Assembly: GCF_016342405.1 (NCBI RefSeq)
Contig: NZ_JAEINN010000007.1
Span: 124,001 to 188,000 of the forward strand
Reading direction: 5' to 3'
Origin: Maridesulfovibrio ferrireducens
GTDB taxonomy: Bacteria; Desulfobacterota; Desulfovibrionia; Desulfovibrionales; Desulfovibrionaceae
Length of the DNA: 64,000 bases
Shown: positions 37,219-46,491 of the stretch, piece by piece
Layout: the number at the start of each line of letters is the position of its first letter
How positions within the stretch are numbered: position 1 is the first letter of the stretch
Notes under the pieces: model-generated
Told to the model about the DNA's origin: nothing
Databases searched by the model: none
What the model saw: the letters and a program-made list of their open reading frames with translations, nothing else
Program-made: the position numbers and the translations under genes

Positions 37219-38325
37219 CTAGCTCTTCATAATATCAGCAACCAATTCCGCGCAATCGGTCATGGATTTAATTTTAATAAATTCCTCGACAGTGTGCACC
37301 TTGCTCATACCAATTCCGAGCGTTAAAACGTCATACCCTTTTCCATAAAGAATATTGGAATCACTGCCGCCTCCAGTTGAAACGCGACTGGAAGAAAGAC
37401 TTATATTCTTACAACTTTGTTCCACTTTAGCCAAAAGCATGCTGCTTTCGTCTACATGAAGAGCCGGATATGAAATTTCATAATCAAAGTCGCAAGCTCC
37501 ACCAAAATTATCAGCTGCATCCACACAACATTTTTTCATGTGATCAAGTTGACTCTGCAAGGATTCTTCGTTTGTGGAACGGGCTTCAGCAGAAAGCGTA
37601 ACCTGCTCAGTTACAATATTTGTCGACCCGCCGCCTTCAATACTTCCGAGGTTTGCAGTAGTTTCTTTGTCTATGCGAAGCAGATTCATATGAGTGACAG
37701 CCTCAGCTGCAATCTGGATAGCACTTATTCCCGATTCAGGAGTGATGCCCGCATGAGCTGATTTACCTTTAAAAACAATCTTAATTCCAGCCTTAGCAGG
37801 AGCCTTAATAACAATGGTACCAACCGCTCCGCCTGAATCGAGCACAATAACATTTTTAGCAGGTAATAAAGTGGCATCCATATTTTTAGCGCCGTGCATG
37901 CCGGATTCTTCACAAATGGAAAACATTAAATAAATCTCAGGATGAGGAATAGACTCTTCTTCAAGATGTTTTAATGCCTCAATCATTATCGCCAGCCCTG
38001 CTTTATCATCGCCACCTAAAACAGTGTCACCCGAGCTGTACACAACGTCGTCTTTAACAACAGGAACAACTCCGCAACATGGATTTACACAATCCATATG
38101 AGCAGAAAAAGCGATAGGATCTCCGTCACCCGTTGCTGGAATTTGAACAAAGATATTCCCGGTATTTCCACCGCATGCCTTTCCGGCATTATCCTTTATA
38201 ATTTCATATCCTTTATCCTGCATCAAAGAGCAGAGATAATCTGCAACATTTTTTTCTTTGAGGGAAGGACTATCAATTTTAACTAAATCTAAAAATAAAC
38301 TTAAAATTCTATCTTTATTAATCAT
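37219..38325 (-). CDS. M20-family metallopeptidase (PepT-like)
   Basis: A 368-residue dizinc peptidase of the M20 family. The metal ligands are in FSAHMDCVNP (about residues 74-83), GGDDKAG (near 103), CEESG (near 140) and KVHTVEEF near the C-terminus. A dimerisation (lid) domain spans about 180-285. The closest type is tripeptidase T or an M20A/B aminopeptidase of the PepT-like class. No signal peptide is seen, so it is cytosolic. It has no clear Shine-Dalgarno, and an AAGTTGGTAC element identical to one at the HxlR operator lies at 38329-38338, directly before the start. Confidence 0.83.
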   Translation of the reverse strand: MINKDRILSLFLDLVKIDSPSLKEKNVADYLCSLMQDKGYEIIKDNAGKACGGNTGNIFVQIPATGDGDPIAFSAHMDCVNPCCGVVPVVKDDVVYSSGDTVLGGDDKAGLAIMIEALKHLEEESIPHPEIYLMFSICEESGMHGAKNMDATLLPAKNVIVLDSGGAVGTIVIKAPAKAGIKIVFKGKSAHAGITPESGISAIQIAAEAVTHMNLLRIDKETTANLGSIEGGGSTNIVTEQVTLSAEARSTNEESLQSQLDHMKKCCVDAADNFGGACDFDYEISYPALHVDESSMLLAKVEQSCKNISLSSSRVSTGGGSDSNILYGKGYDVLTLGIGMSKVHTVEEFIKIKSMTDCAELVADIMKS

Positions 38326-38406
38326 ATTGTACCAACTTTGAGTCTAAATATTTATGATATGCAAAATTATCATTAATCTTTTAAAATGAACAAGAGAAAT
38401 AACGGC

Positions 38407-38790
38407 TTATTTTTTTTCGTATCCATCGCCCTTTAAAACTTCTCCATCATACAGAAACTCTTCATACTCCACTCCCCATTTCCGCATACTTTCTAAAACA
38501 GGAATCAAACGTTCTCCTATGGGAGTTAGCGTATATTCAACTTTAGGCGGGACGACCTTATACACTTCTCGATGAACCAGACCATCGGATTCAAGTTCAC
38601 GGAGTTGTTTTGTCAGCATTCGTTCAGTTACTTCCGGAATTCTTTTTCTAAGTTCTCCGAAGCGCAAAACTTTCTCTCGAAACAAGAAATATAAAATTAT
38701 AGGTTTCCATTTGCCACCAATAACAAGTAAAGTAAGCTCAAAAAAACATTTATACTCTTTGCCGTTAAGATTTTTCATACTGCACGTCAT
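38407..38790 (-). CDS. HxlR-family winged-helix transcription regulator
   Basis: A 127-residue HxlR-type regulator. The conserved Cys is in the N-terminal MTCSMKNLNG segment, followed by LLVIGGKWKPIILYFL, RFGELRKRIPEVTERMLTKQLRELESDGLV and YTLTPIGE. HxlR proteins (YodB, CatR, HypR) often sense quinones, diamides or hypochlorite through that Cys. It is transcribed away from a divergent flavoprotein gene with an inverted repeat in between, so it most likely controls that gene and itself. The ATG has an AGAGG box seven bases upstream. Confidence 0.9.
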   Translation of the reverse strand: MTCSMKNLNGKEYKCFFELTLLVIGGKWKPIILYFLFREKVLRFGELRKRIPEVTERMLTKQLRELESDGLVHREVYKVVPPKVEYTLTPIGERLIPVLESMRKWGVEYEEFLYDGEVLKGDGYEKK

Positions 38791-38820
38791 AATAAAACCT
38801 CTTTATACTATCTTTTGTGT

Positions 38821-38847
38821 AAGTACATAACAAATAAGTTGGTACTT
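38821..38847. promoter_or_regulatory. Inverted-repeat operator candidate between HxlR gene and flavoprotein gene
   Basis: AAGTAC (38821-38826) and GTACTT (38842-38847) are perfect arms separated by 15 bases, in the 117-base divergent region. HxlR-family sites typically contain TACT/AGTA-type dyads. The right arm is part of AAGTTGGTAC (38836-38845), repeated upstream of the M20 peptidase gene. Confidence 0.5.
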
Positions 38848-38907
38848 GTAAAAAAAGAAGAATGGGGTATTGTTCATTATCTTAGAAATTCAATAAGGAG
38901 AAATCAA

Positions 38908-39513
38908 ATGTACGCTTTAGCTATCAACGGCAGTCCTCGTAAAGGAGGGAACACTGAAATATTACTGAATACAGCTCTGGAACCATTAACCGAAGCAGGT
39001 TGGGAAACTGAACTTATTCGTGTGGGCGGAAAGCCTATGCATGGATGTATGGCTTGTTATAAATGCATGGAAAATAAAGATAATAAATGTGTGATAAAAA
39101 CAGATAATTTCAATGAACTATTTGAAAAGATTATGAGAGCTGATGCTCTTATTTTCGGATCACCTACATATTTCACAGATGTTTCGGCTGAGCTTAAAGG
39201 AGTGTTAGATCGCGCAGGGATTGTATCCATTGCAAATGACCAGGTCCTACGTGGTAAAATCGGAGCAGCTGTAGTTGCTGTTCGCCGCGGCGGAGCAACT
39301 CATGTTTATGACACTATCAACCATATGTTTCTCATGAGCCAGATGATTGTTCCAGGGTCGACTTATTGGAACATGGGTTATGGTAGAGAAAAAGGCGATG
39401 TGAAAAATGATGCGGAAGGATTACGTAATATGAATCATCTTGGAATGGCAATTAACTGGCTTGGCAAAGCTATAAAGCCACACCTTGATTCTTATCCTGC
39501 TCCGCGTGATTAA
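38908..39513 (+). CDS. Iron-sulfur flavoprotein-like NAD(P)H-dependent FMN reductase
   Basis: A 201-residue flavodoxin-fold protein: INGSPRKGGNTEILL binds the FMN phosphate (residues 6-20) and IFGSPTYFTDVSAELK holds the isoalloxazine side. Between them is a compact cysteine motif CMACYKCMENKDNKC, spacing C-x2-C-x2-C-x7-C, as in iron-sulfur flavoproteins, where it binds a [4Fe-4S] cluster. Such proteins reduce quinones, O2/H2O2 or other electrophiles. An in-frame start at 38815 lies in the operator; the ATG at 38908 has AAGGAG seven bases upstream. Divergent from an HxlR regulator, so an electrophile or oxidative-stress response is likely. Confidence 0.82.
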   Translation: MYALAINGSPRKGGNTEILLNTALEPLTEAGWETELIRVGGKPMHGCMACYKCMENKDNKCVIKTDNFNELFEKIMRADALIFGSPTYFTDVSAELKGVLDRAGIVSIANDQVLRGKIGAAVVAVRRGGATHVYDTINHMFLMSQMIVPGSTYWNMGYGREKGDVKNDAEGLRNMNHLGMAINWLGKAIKPHLDSYPAPRD

Positions 39514-39550
39514 AGTTTAAAAAATAAATTGATTACTTTCGTAGTTATTA

Positions 39551-39588
39551 TAAAGCCCGTAATCTTAGAAATAAGATTACGGGCTTTA
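39551..39588. terminator. Bidirectional terminator
   Basis: 17-bp perfect arms (39551-39567 / 39572-39588, core AAAGCCCGTAATCTTA) with a GAAA tetraloop. It ends the flavoprotein gene (plus); on the minus strand it lies 48 bases beyond hypC and can end the hydrogenase operon. Confidence 0.93.
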
Positions 39589-39635
39589 TCTTTCAGAAAG
39601 AAACTTTAATAAAATCAATCAAAAAAGTTTTATAC

Positions 39636-39893
39636 TTAAAAACCGCAAGCTTCTGGTTTTGTTCCGTCAGCTAAACTAAGCATTTCTCTTAATATTTTAA
39701 GAGTTTCTTCTGCTTCAGATGTTTCCAGTTTTCTTAACGCAAATCCAGCATGAACTATCAGATAATCCCCTACCTTAACTTCATCAGCCATAAGCATCAA
39801 CGAAGCATCAAGATATGTTTCACCTTCACCCACGCGACAACGGGCAACCTTGTCGTTAATGGACTCAATTTCAACAGGAATAGCTAAACACAT
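39636..39893 (-). CDS. hypC: HypC/HybG/HupF-family hydrogenase assembly chaperone
   Basis: An 85-residue HypC-type protein with the obligatory N-terminal MCLAIP (Cys2 binds iron). HypC carries the Fe(CN)2CO precursor with HypD to the large subunit. Size and motif are normal. It is the last gene of the operon hynB-hynA-protease-hypC, with its stop 48 bases from the terminator. As it sits with one hydrogenase it could be specific to this enzyme (HybG-like) rather than the general HypC. Confidence 0.92.
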   Translation of the reverse strand: MCLAIPVEIESINDKVARCRVGEGETYLDASLMLMADEVKVGDYLIVHAGFALRKLETSEAEETLKILREMLSLADGTKPEACGF

Positions 39894-39925
39894 GAAAAAA
39901 CCCCTTATTTACGGTTGGTGCAGAC

Positions 39926-40414
39926 TTATGCTGTTTTATAGGAACCGCCGGCAGCGATAACTTCTTCAAGCACTCTTTCTTTCATAATAGGAAATTGTGC
40001 TTTAACAGTATCAGAAACATGCTCGCACATAGTCTCGTAATCAAAAGGCTCAACCCCTACAACAACACAATCAGGACGGCTGTCGCATAGATCACATAAA
40101 ACTAATGTATCAAGTAAGTCAGTCTGATGCATGGAATCTTTAAATGCCAGACTCCTACGCAAATCCTCTCCTGTCAAGCGATAAACAGATCCGGGTTCAC
40201 CGTCTCCAAGCACCGCATCTACCACTATAAGCATGTCACATTCCATTATGGGCCCCATAAGAACGGTTCCCAGAGTTCCGCCATCCATAAGTGTGACGTT
40301 GGGAGAAAAAGAAAATTCTTTTTGCAGATCGGTTACAACCTTTACACCGATACCTTCATCGGTGAAAAGAATGTTTCCAACTCCTAGAACTAAAATTTTT
40401 TTACTTTCAGACAT
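39926..40414 (-). CDS. [NiFe] hydrogenase maturation protease (M52)
   Basis: A 162-residue endopeptidase that removes the C-terminal peptide of the large subunit after Ni insertion. Ni-sensing residues are recognised in LFTDEGIGV (Glu near 20), VVDAVLGDG (Asp) and MHQTDLLDT (His). Start MSESKKILVLGVGN with AAGGAT upstream. It follows the large-subunit gene by 73 bases. In Desulfovibrio such genes are called hynC or hysD; I leave the symbol blank because the name varies. Confidence 0.92.
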   Translation of the reverse strand: MSESKKILVLGVGNILFTDEGIGVKVVTDLQKEFSFSPNVTLMDGGTLGTVLMGPIMECDMLIVVDAVLGDGEPGSVYRLTGEDLRRSLAFKDSMHQTDLLDTLVLCDLCDSRPDCVVVGVEPFDYETMCEHVSDTVKAQFPIMKERVLEEVIAAGGSYKTA

Positions 40415-40487
40415 CTTAATCCTTTTAAATAGAAAACGGGAACCCGGAAAAGCCGGATTCCCGTTAAGTAGTCGGAAACTCAGGGCC

Positions 40488-42197
40488 TTACATTACTTTG
40501 AATTTATGAACCTCATTCGTTCTTGCATCGATAACATGCACACCACAAGCAATGCAAGGATCGTATGAATGAACAGTACGGAGGATTTCAACCGGACGTT
40601 TAGGATCAGCAATCGGAGTCCCAACAAGGGCTTCTTCAACCGCAGACATTTTGTTCTGATTACAGCGGGGTCCGAGGTTCCATGTTGAAGGAACAACAAG
40701 CTGGAAGTTCTCGATTTTTTTGTCTTTAATCTTAATCCAGTGAGAAAGAGCACCACGAGGTGCGCCGACGAATCCGACACCTTCAGCTTCATCGGGCATA
40801 TCCCACTCAACTGCGATGTCTGTGTTGCCGGAACTGATGTTGTCTTCGAGGTTATTAACCCATTCTGACATGGTGTTAGCCACAACAGTGGTTTCAATAC
40901 CGCGAGCTGCAGTACGGCCAAGAGTAGAGAATAGAGCATCTGCTCCGACTCCAAGATGACTGAGAACACTGTTAACAACAGGTACGAAGTCTTTATGTCC
41001 TCTAGCGTATGCTGTGAGAACGTGAGCAAGAGGACCGACTTCCATGGATTCGCCTTTATAGCGAGGAGCTTTCATCCATGAGTAGCGGTCTCTGTCTTCG
41101 TAAGAAGTATACTGAGGATCAGTTTCGCCTTCATAAGGATGGAGTGAAGACTCTCCCTTATACCAGCTGTGTTTAATATCTTCTTTGATTGATGCAGGAT
41201 CAAAATTCATAACGTTTTTAAGGTCACGATTCATGATTACACCCTGAGGAATGAAACGGCTGTCGATATCATTTTCAACAGACGGGAATTCACCGAAGCT
41301 CAGGAAGTTACTGGTTCCGCCGATTCCAGCCCAATCTTTATAGTAGGAAGCTACCATTAACAGGTCAGGAATGTAGCATTCATCAACGAATTTTTTAGTT
41401 TCATTGTAAAGATCTTTAAACTCTTGAATACGTTCTTTTGATAAAGACTCGTAACAAGTTACACCACCTACGATGGTAAACTGCGGATGTGGATTCTTTG
41501 CACCGAAAACAGCCATTGCGCGGGCTGCTTTAACCTGAAGATGTAGACCTTCGAGGTAATGAGCTGTTGCGATGAGGTTTTCTTCGGGTTTCAGATAGTA
41601 AGCATCATGACCGCCGAGGAAGTAAGCATTGGTGAAAATACCAAGTTGTCCGGAATCAACAAAAGCTTTCAATTTTACTTGAACAGCTTTGAGATCTTCA
41701 GGTTTGGTCACACGTGAAGACATGCTGTTAGCGAGCTTTGCAGCCTTAACAGGGTCGGCCTGAAGGCCGCTGACTACGTCAACCCAATCAAGGGCATGGA
41801 GATGATAGAAATGAACGATATGATCATGCAGGTACTGAGAACCCATAACTAAGTTACGGATAATTTTAGCATTTTCAGGTAGAACTTTATCTACACCGAT
41901 AGCGTTTTCTACAGCGCGGGTGGAAGCAAGGGCATGTACATAAGTACAAACACCGCATGAACGCTGTGTGAAATGCTGAGCATCTCTTGGATCACGGCCT
42001 TTGAGAATAATTTCAAGACCGCGGAAGAGCTGAGCACTACTCCAAACGTTGCTTACTTTACCATTTTCAACTTCAACTTCGATTTTCAAATGTCCTTCGA
42101 TTCGAGTAAGCGGGTCAACCGTGACGGGACCAGTGTAGTTCTTATCGAAGGGGGTGGCCATTACAGCAGGCCCCGACTTTGACTTGCAACCAGACAT
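40488..42197 (-). CDS. hynA: Periplasmic [NiFe] hydrogenase, large subunit
   Basis: The catalytic subunit (569 residues), group 1 uptake hydrogenase. The N-terminal Ni ligand pair is RSCGVC (near residue 75) and the C-terminal pair is DPCIACGVH, followed by a 14-15 residue tail that the protease removes. The key codon is TGC, not TGA, so this is a Cys-type [NiFe], not a [NiFeSe], enzyme. The frame extends to a TTG at 42203, but ATG at 42197 has GGAGGA seven bases upstream. The complex is exported through the small subunit's Tat signal. It follows hynB by 59 bases. Confidence 0.97.
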   Translation of the reverse strand: MSGCKSKSGPAVMATPFDKNYTGPVTVDPLTRIEGHLKIEVEVENGKVSNVWSSAQLFRGLEIILKGRDPRDAQHFTQRSCGVCTYVHALASTRAVENAIGVDKVLPENAKIIRNLVMGSQYLHDHIVHFYHLHALDWVDVVSGLQADPVKAAKLANSMSSRVTKPEDLKAVQVKLKAFVDSGQLGIFTNAYFLGGHDAYYLKPEENLIATAHYLEGLHLQVKAARAMAVFGAKNPHPQFTIVGGVTCYESLSKERIQEFKDLYNETKKFVDECYIPDLLMVASYYKDWAGIGGTSNFLSFGEFPSVENDIDSRFIPQGVIMNRDLKNVMNFDPASIKEDIKHSWYKGESSLHPYEGETDPQYTSYEDRDRYSWMKAPRYKGESMEVGPLAHVLTAYARGHKDFVPVVNSVLSHLGVGADALFSTLGRTAARGIETTVVANTMSEWVNNLEDNISSGNTDIAVEWDMPDEAEGVGFVGAPRGALSHWIKIKDKKIENFQLVVPSTWNLGPRCNQNKMSAVEEALVGTPIADPKRPVEILRTVHSYDPCIACGVHVIDARTNEVHKFKVM

Positions 42198-42256
42198 ATA
42201 CAATCCTCCAGAAAATAGAATGTAACTTCAACAAACTTCCATATAGAAAGATGATA

Positions 42257-43204
42257 TTAACTCGGTTCGTAGAACGGACTCATCTCATCCCAGAAGTTTG
42301 GCTCACTACAGCCGATGCATGGATGTCCAGCTTCAACAGGCCAGTTAGTCTGATTAAACTTGACTTTCGGGCAATTATTGTAGGTGTCCGGTCCTTTACA
42401 GCCCAGCTCGTAAAGACAGTAGCCTTTTCTAGCTTCTTCGGAACTAAAGGATGGTGCAAATTCATCAGCTTCAAAATGTTTGAGTCTGGGACAGTTGTCG
42501 TGAACTGATTCGCCATAAAAAATGACGGGGCGACCATCGCTATCAAGTTCAGGAATACCTTTGGTCAGGTAATGAACAACTGTTCCTACGAAATTATACG
42601 GGTTTGTCGGGCAGCCTGGAAGATTTACAGTAGTAATTCCGCCAAGAGCTTCACTGACGCCCTTTGCCTGTGATGGATTAGGTGCTGCGGCCTGAACCCC
42701 TCCGTAACAGGCACATGTGCCGATACAGATGGTAGCCATTGCTTTAGGAACTATTTCCTGACAAATTTCAAGCATTGATTTACCGGCAACCTTACCCCAC
42801 GCACCATCTTCAATAGTAGGAATTCCACCTTCTATTACACAGATAAATCCTTCTGGAGCGTTGATTGCTTCATGCAGTGCTTCTTCAGCAGCATGTCCGG
42901 CGGCAGCCATAATCGTTTCATGATAATCAAGAGAAATCGTGTCTAGAATCAAAGCATCAATGTAAGGAGAAACAGTACGAAGAACTGCTTCTGAACAGCC
43001 GGTACATTCGGCCATGTGCAGATAAACAACAGAAGGACGCCTTTTTTGAGTAAGAGCTTCAGCTATTGTAGGAGCAAAAGCCGGTCCCATACCCATAACA
43101 GCGGCAGTTGTTGCGCAGAACTTCATAAAGTCACGGCGGGATACACCATTCTGCTCCAGGCGTTTTTCCGCTCCATCCTTTCCGAGTCCCACAGAGAATT
43201 TCAT
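42257..43204 (-). CDS. hynB: Periplasmic [NiFe] hydrogenase, small subunit (Tat substrate)
   Basis: A 315-residue electron-transfer subunit. The twin-arginine signal [10 protein letters not shown] is at about residues 21-30, followed by an h-region rich in Ala and Met. It carries the three Fe-S clusters: proximal ([17 protein letters not shown] and GCPTNPYN), then distal and medial ([22 protein letters not shown]). It oxidises H2 in the periplasm with hynA. An upstream ATG at 43214-43216 overlaps the ribosome-binding site; ATG at 43202-43204 has GGAGGT four bases before it and is preferred. No cytochrome b or c partner gene is in the operon. Confidence 0.97.
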   Translation of the reverse strand: MKFSVGLGKDGAEKRLEQNGVSRRDFMKFCATTAAVMGMGPAFAPTIAEALTQKRRPSVVYLHMAECTGCSEAVLRTVSPYIDALILDTISLDYHETIMAAAGHAAEEALHEAINAPEGFICVIEGGIPTIEDGAWGKVAGKSMLEICQEIVPKAMATICIGTCACYGGVQAAAPNPSQAKGVSEALGGITTVNLPGCPTNPYNFVGTVVHYLTKGIPELDSDGRPVIFYGESVHDNCPRLKHFEADEFAPSFSSEEARKGYCLYELGCKGPDTYNNCPKVKFNQTNWPVEAGHPCIGCSEPNFWDEMSPFYEPS

Positions 43205-43410
43205 AAAAACCTCCATCCTCTAGTTAAAAATCAGTGAGAGTTACCCCCTGACAACACAGTTTTTAAGGTGGAATTAGAAACATATCCAATTCCTAAAAAC
43301 GTGAATACAAACCCCGTGATCAGTTTACAGTTGCAACTTGATGTAATGCGTATGCAAAAATCAGTTCTCTAGTCCAAGCAACTGCTTAGCTATTGAATAT
43401 TTCAATTAGA

Positions 43411-43439
43411 AATAAACCATTTAACTATGACTGCGTCAA
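43411..43439 (-). promoter_or_regulatory. Sigma70-type promoter candidate for hynBA
   Basis: Minus-strand TTGACG (43434-43439), a 17-base spacer and TTTATT (43411-43416). It would give an about 200-base leader to hynB. No sigma54-type GG-N10-GC site was found in the interval. Confidence 0.45.
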
Positions 43440-43634
43440 CCACAAATGCAAAATTATGGATTTAGATGGCTTATTGCGTCTTTTATAGACAAAAACAGCA
43501 CCATATAACACCGATCCTAATTTCTTATGCATTAAAGATTACGTTTATAATAAATAATATCTTAAAAATAAAATACTTGATAGCTGGAATAACATGGCAT
43601 CATGTGCTACATGTGGGGGATTCGTGTTACCTAA

Positions 43635-43679
43635 CAAAAAAAAGTAGCTCCGTTCCTTAAACAAGAAACGGAGCTACTG
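43635..43679 (-). terminator. Intrinsic terminator of tmk
   Basis: Perfect 12-bp arms AGTAGCTCCGTT / AACGGAGCTACT (43643-43654, 43667-43678) followed on the minus strand by eight T residues. It lies 52 bases past the tmk stop. Confidence 0.95.
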
Positions 43680-43730
43680 TAATACTCAATAAAATAAATA
43701 TATTGGATAATTAAAATACTTAATTTATAA

Positions 43731-44375
43731 TTAATTTTTACCCTTTTCGATAACTTCTAAAACTTTCTCTTTAATTTGAGAAAATATTTCATCCGGCGTC
43801 TGATCCGCATTAATTACAAAAATTCTTTCGTTATTAAGTGCTGCCCATGTCAAATACCCTTCTCTGACTCTGGAATGAAACTCAATTGATTCAGCTTCAA
43901 AACGACCTTCTTCCTGAATTTTATTTTCATCTAAATTTCTGGTCGTAGCTCGTTTAAGACCTAATTCCGGTTCGATATCAAGTAGTATCGTTAAATCCGG
44001 CCAACATCCAGAAACAGCTACTTCATTAAGTTCACGTAACAGTTTTGGGTCAAGGCCTCGTCCATATCCTTGATACACTATAGTAGAGTCAGCAAATCGG
44101 TCAGAAATGACAATCCGGTCAGCTTCAATGGCTGGACGAATCACCTGGCTGACATGCTGGGCTCTATCTGCAAGGTAAAGAAAAAACTCGCACTGTCCTG
44201 TAATATCGGTACTATCCATATTAAGAAGAATCTTACGTAACTCTTTACCTATTCTGCTTCCACCCGGCTCCAGTGTTACATCCACTCCATGTCCGGACTC
44301 TTCTAGAAATTTTACCAAACGCTTTATCTGCGTAGTCTTTCCAGTTCCTTCTATGCCTTCAAAGGTAATGAACAT
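43731..44375 (-). CDS. tmk: Thymidylate kinase
   Basis: A 214-residue dTMP kinase. P-loop [12 protein letters not shown] (residues 4-15), the DR motif [14 protein letters not shown] (near 92-105) and the LID loop near 145. It makes dTDP for DNA synthesis. The ATG has GGAGG four bases upstream and lies within the 3' end of the upstream nuclease gene (25-base overlap), so the pair is co-translated. It ends in a strong terminator. No defect is apparent. Confidence 0.95.
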   Translation of the reverse strand: MFITFEGIEGTGKTTQIKRLVKFLEESGHGVDVTLEPGGSRIGKELRKILLNMDSTDITGQCEFFLYLADRAQHVSQVIRPAIEADRIVISDRFADSTIVYQGYGRGLDPKLLRELNEVAVSGCWPDLTILLDIEPELGLKRATTRNLDENKIQEEGRFEAESIEFHSRVREGYLTWAALNNERIFVINADQTPDEIFSQIKEKVLEVIEKGKN

Positions 44376-45385
44376 TGAGCCTCCGATTTTTTAATGTCAG
44401 ATTGGGGGTTGTTATCACATGGTGATTTTTCCGATCTATATAGATACCTATCAAGAAAACGTTGATATGGAGTCCAGTTGCTTTCGACTCCTTCCAATTT
44501 ATCAAGTTCAGCAAAAATTGTATTCATTTTGGCATCAATATTATCGGCAAAATGTAAAATGAACGCCTCAGGAGTTTTGGGTCGTTTCGGCGCACCGTAC
44601 TCATATTCACCGTGATGAGACAATATTAAATGCTTAAAGTGAAGCTTTAACTTATTATCCAACTCCTTAGATCGTTGGAGAAAAGGTTCTAAAACTTCAA
44701 CTCCGATATGTATATGCCCTAGAAGACGACCTTCATCGGTGTAGTCATTTTTTAGGCCTCCGGAGAGTTCCCAAGCCTTGCCTAGATCATGAAAAATTGC
44801 CGCGGCAAGCACAACCTGTCTGTCAACCTGCGGGTAATTATTGCAAATGGACATACAAAGCTTAGCAACAGCAAGAGTATGTTCTAAAAGACCTCCGACA
44901 TATGCATGATGGACAGTCTTTGCTCCTGTTGCGCTAAGTAGCCGTTTATGAATTTCTTCATTTTTTAAAACCTTACGGCAAAACTTTTTCCACGGTGGAT
45001 GAACCATATGTTCTGCCACCATGTAATCTAATTCCTGCATCATTTCTTCAGGCTTTTGCGGGCTTGAAGGTAAAAAGTCCGATATTTCAAGCTCAGATTG
45101 ATCAGGATCAAGTATTTCAAGCTGTTCAATTGTAAGTTGCGGTTGATCTCTATATGAACCGACCATCCCTCCGGCAACTACAAACATCCCCGCTTCAAGG
45201 CCTGCAAATGCCTGACTTAGCGGACTCCAGATTTTAGCTTCTACTGAACCGGAATTATCCTGCAACTTTAGATTCCAGAAAGGTCCATTCTTGGATTCCC
45301 GAATCTGAGCATCAGAAATCAGAAAAATGTCTCTGATTCTTAAACCATTAATAAGATCTTTAATATATGTAGTTTTTTGCGACAC
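44351..45385 (-). CDS. YhaM-like OB-fold/HD-domain 3'-5' exonuclease
   Basis: A 344-residue protein with an N-terminal OB-fold (about 15-95, [15 protein letters not shown] and a [11 protein letters not shown] strand) and a C-terminal HD phosphohydrolase domain (about 150-320; [16 protein letters not shown] and [13 protein letters not shown]). This pairing is that of YhaM/CBF1, a 3'-5' exoribonuclease also acting on DNA. The start is GTG at 45383-45385 with only a weak upstream box. It overlaps tmk by 25 bases. Biochemical activity is inferred from the architecture. Confidence 0.85.
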   Translation of the reverse strand: MSQKTTYIKDLINGLRIRDIFLISDAQIRESKNGPFWNLKLQDNSGSVEAKIWSPLSQAFAGLEAGMFVVAGGMVGSYRDQPQLTIEQLEILDPDQSELEISDFLPSSPQKPEEMMQELDYMVAEHMVHPPWKKFCRKVLKNEEIHKRLLSATGAKTVHHAYVGGLLEHTLAVAKLCMSICNNYPQVDRQVVLAAAIFHDLGKAWELSGGLKNDYTDEGRLLGHIHIGVEVLEPFLQRSKELDNKLKLHFKHLILSHHGEYEYGAPKRPKTPEAFILHFADNIDAKMNTIFAELDKLEGVESNWTPYQRFLDRYLYRSEKSPCDNNPQSDIKKSEAQCSLPLKA

Positions 45386-45534
45386 TTCTTGCTATTCCCG
45401 AGTTGCTTTGATACCTCGCCACAAGGCGTTTGTTTTTTACTGTAGCCGCTGGCATAATGTAAACTGCTTCTAACTTGTATTCATAGACAAACCATTAGAA
45501 GACTGTCCAATTTTTTTTTCAATTGAAAAATATT

Positions 45535-46290
45535 ATGAACATACTTTTGACAAACGATGACGGAATTCAAGCCGTCGGCTTAAGAGCCTTATACCGCAGC
45601 ATGAAGAACGCAGGTTTGAATGTTCAGGTTGTTGCACCTGTTACTGAACAATCTGCTGTAGGACATGCCGTATCCCTTTCTTCCCCTCTTCGCGTTAAAA
45701 TGTTTGAAGAGGAAGGTTTTTCAGGGTTTGGTGTTTATGGGACTCCAGTTGATTGTGTTAAGCTCGGTTTGACTACCCTGCTTGATGTAAAACCGGATAT
45801 TGTCATATCCGGCATCAATAACGGAGCCAACACCGGTGTTGACATACTCTATTCCGGTACAGTTTCAGCCGCAACGGAAGGAGCTCTCATGGGAATATCG
45901 GCTTTGGCTGTTTCTTATGACGGCTTTAATCCCACTGATCTTACTGAGCAGGCGGACTGCTGTGTTGAAATGCTTAATAAAATTCCATGGTCCAAACTGG
46001 CTGAAAAAACAGTTTTGAACCTTAATTTTCCGGCTTTGACAATGGCTGACACACGTAAAATTCAATTTTGCAGACACACCAGAGTCTCTTGGCAGGATTG
46101 GTATGATGTCCGGAAAGATCCGCGCGGTCAGCCTTATTACTGGCTGGACGGGATTATGCCGAAAGAAAATATCAGCCCCGGTACTGATCGGGATTTACTT
46201 ACAAAAGGTCATATAACAATGACCCCGCTTCATTTTGATTTTACAGATAGAGAAGCAATTGTAACTCTTGAACAATCATTCGACATATAA
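45535..46290 (+). CDS. surE: 5'/3'-nucleotidase SurE
   Basis: A 251-residue SurE-family phosphatase that hydrolyses nucleoside monophosphates and short polyphosphates. The metal site is LLTNDDGIQA (residues 4-13). SAVGHAVSLS, VISGINNGANTG and SGTVSAATEG are the other family blocks. An in-frame TTG occurs at 45523, but ATG at 45535 gives the expected MNILLTNDDG. No clear Shine-Dalgarno precedes it. The gene stands alone, divergent from the nuclease gene; SurE is often cytosolic and stationary-phase related. Confidence 0.93.
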   Translation: MNILLTNDDGIQAVGLRALYRSMKNAGLNVQVVAPVTEQSAVGHAVSLSSPLRVKMFEEEGFSGFGVYGTPVDCVKLGLTTLLDVKPDIVISGINNGANTGVDILYSGTVSAATEGALMGISALAVSYDGFNPTDLTEQADCCVEMLNKIPWSKLAEKTVLNLNFPALTMADTRKIQFCRHTRVSWQDWYDVRKDPRGQPYYWLDGIMPKENISPGTDRDLLTKGHITMTPLHFDFTDREAIVTLEQSFDI

Positions 46291-46491
46291 TCGATATGCT
46301 TTTAAACTGTTTATAGACATTTAGTTTCTACCTAGTGTATATATTTAATATTTGGAACCCAAAAGCGGTAAATTTCTCTGATTCATAAGCTCTGTACTCT
46401 GTATTTTTAAGATTATAGCAGTTGCTGTTTCAGTTCAGCGTTACCATTTTTGCAAAGATTTTACTTCATTCATTCTACCAAGGAGGAGTTT

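Larger units (their letters stand above)
43205..43730. other. Non-coding interval upstream of the hydrogenase operon
   Basis: This 526-base stretch has no supported gene. On the minus strand it holds the tmk-operon terminator (43635-43679), a promoter candidate (43411-43439) and a leader of about 200 bases before hynB. A 10-bp palindrome AGTTGCAACT lies at 43329-43338. I could not recognise an RNA gene or a riboswitch in it. Open frames of up to 64 codons are present but have no ribosome-binding site that convinces me. Confidence 0.6.

Noticed and set aside
40540-40560. Possible selenocysteine codon in the hydrogenase C-terminal motif
   Set aside because: The DPC codon is TGC; the enzyme is a Cys-type [NiFe] hydrogenase.
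40493-41029. 178-codon open frame within hynA on the same strand
   Set aside because: It overlaps the highly conserved hynA in another frame and has no recognisable motif or ribosome-binding site; it is a shadow of codon bias.
43205-43640. sigma54 promoter or small RNA in the hydrogenase upstream region
   Set aside because: No GG-N10-GC site; one GG..GC pair has the wrong spacing, and no strong independent promoter-terminator pair is present.
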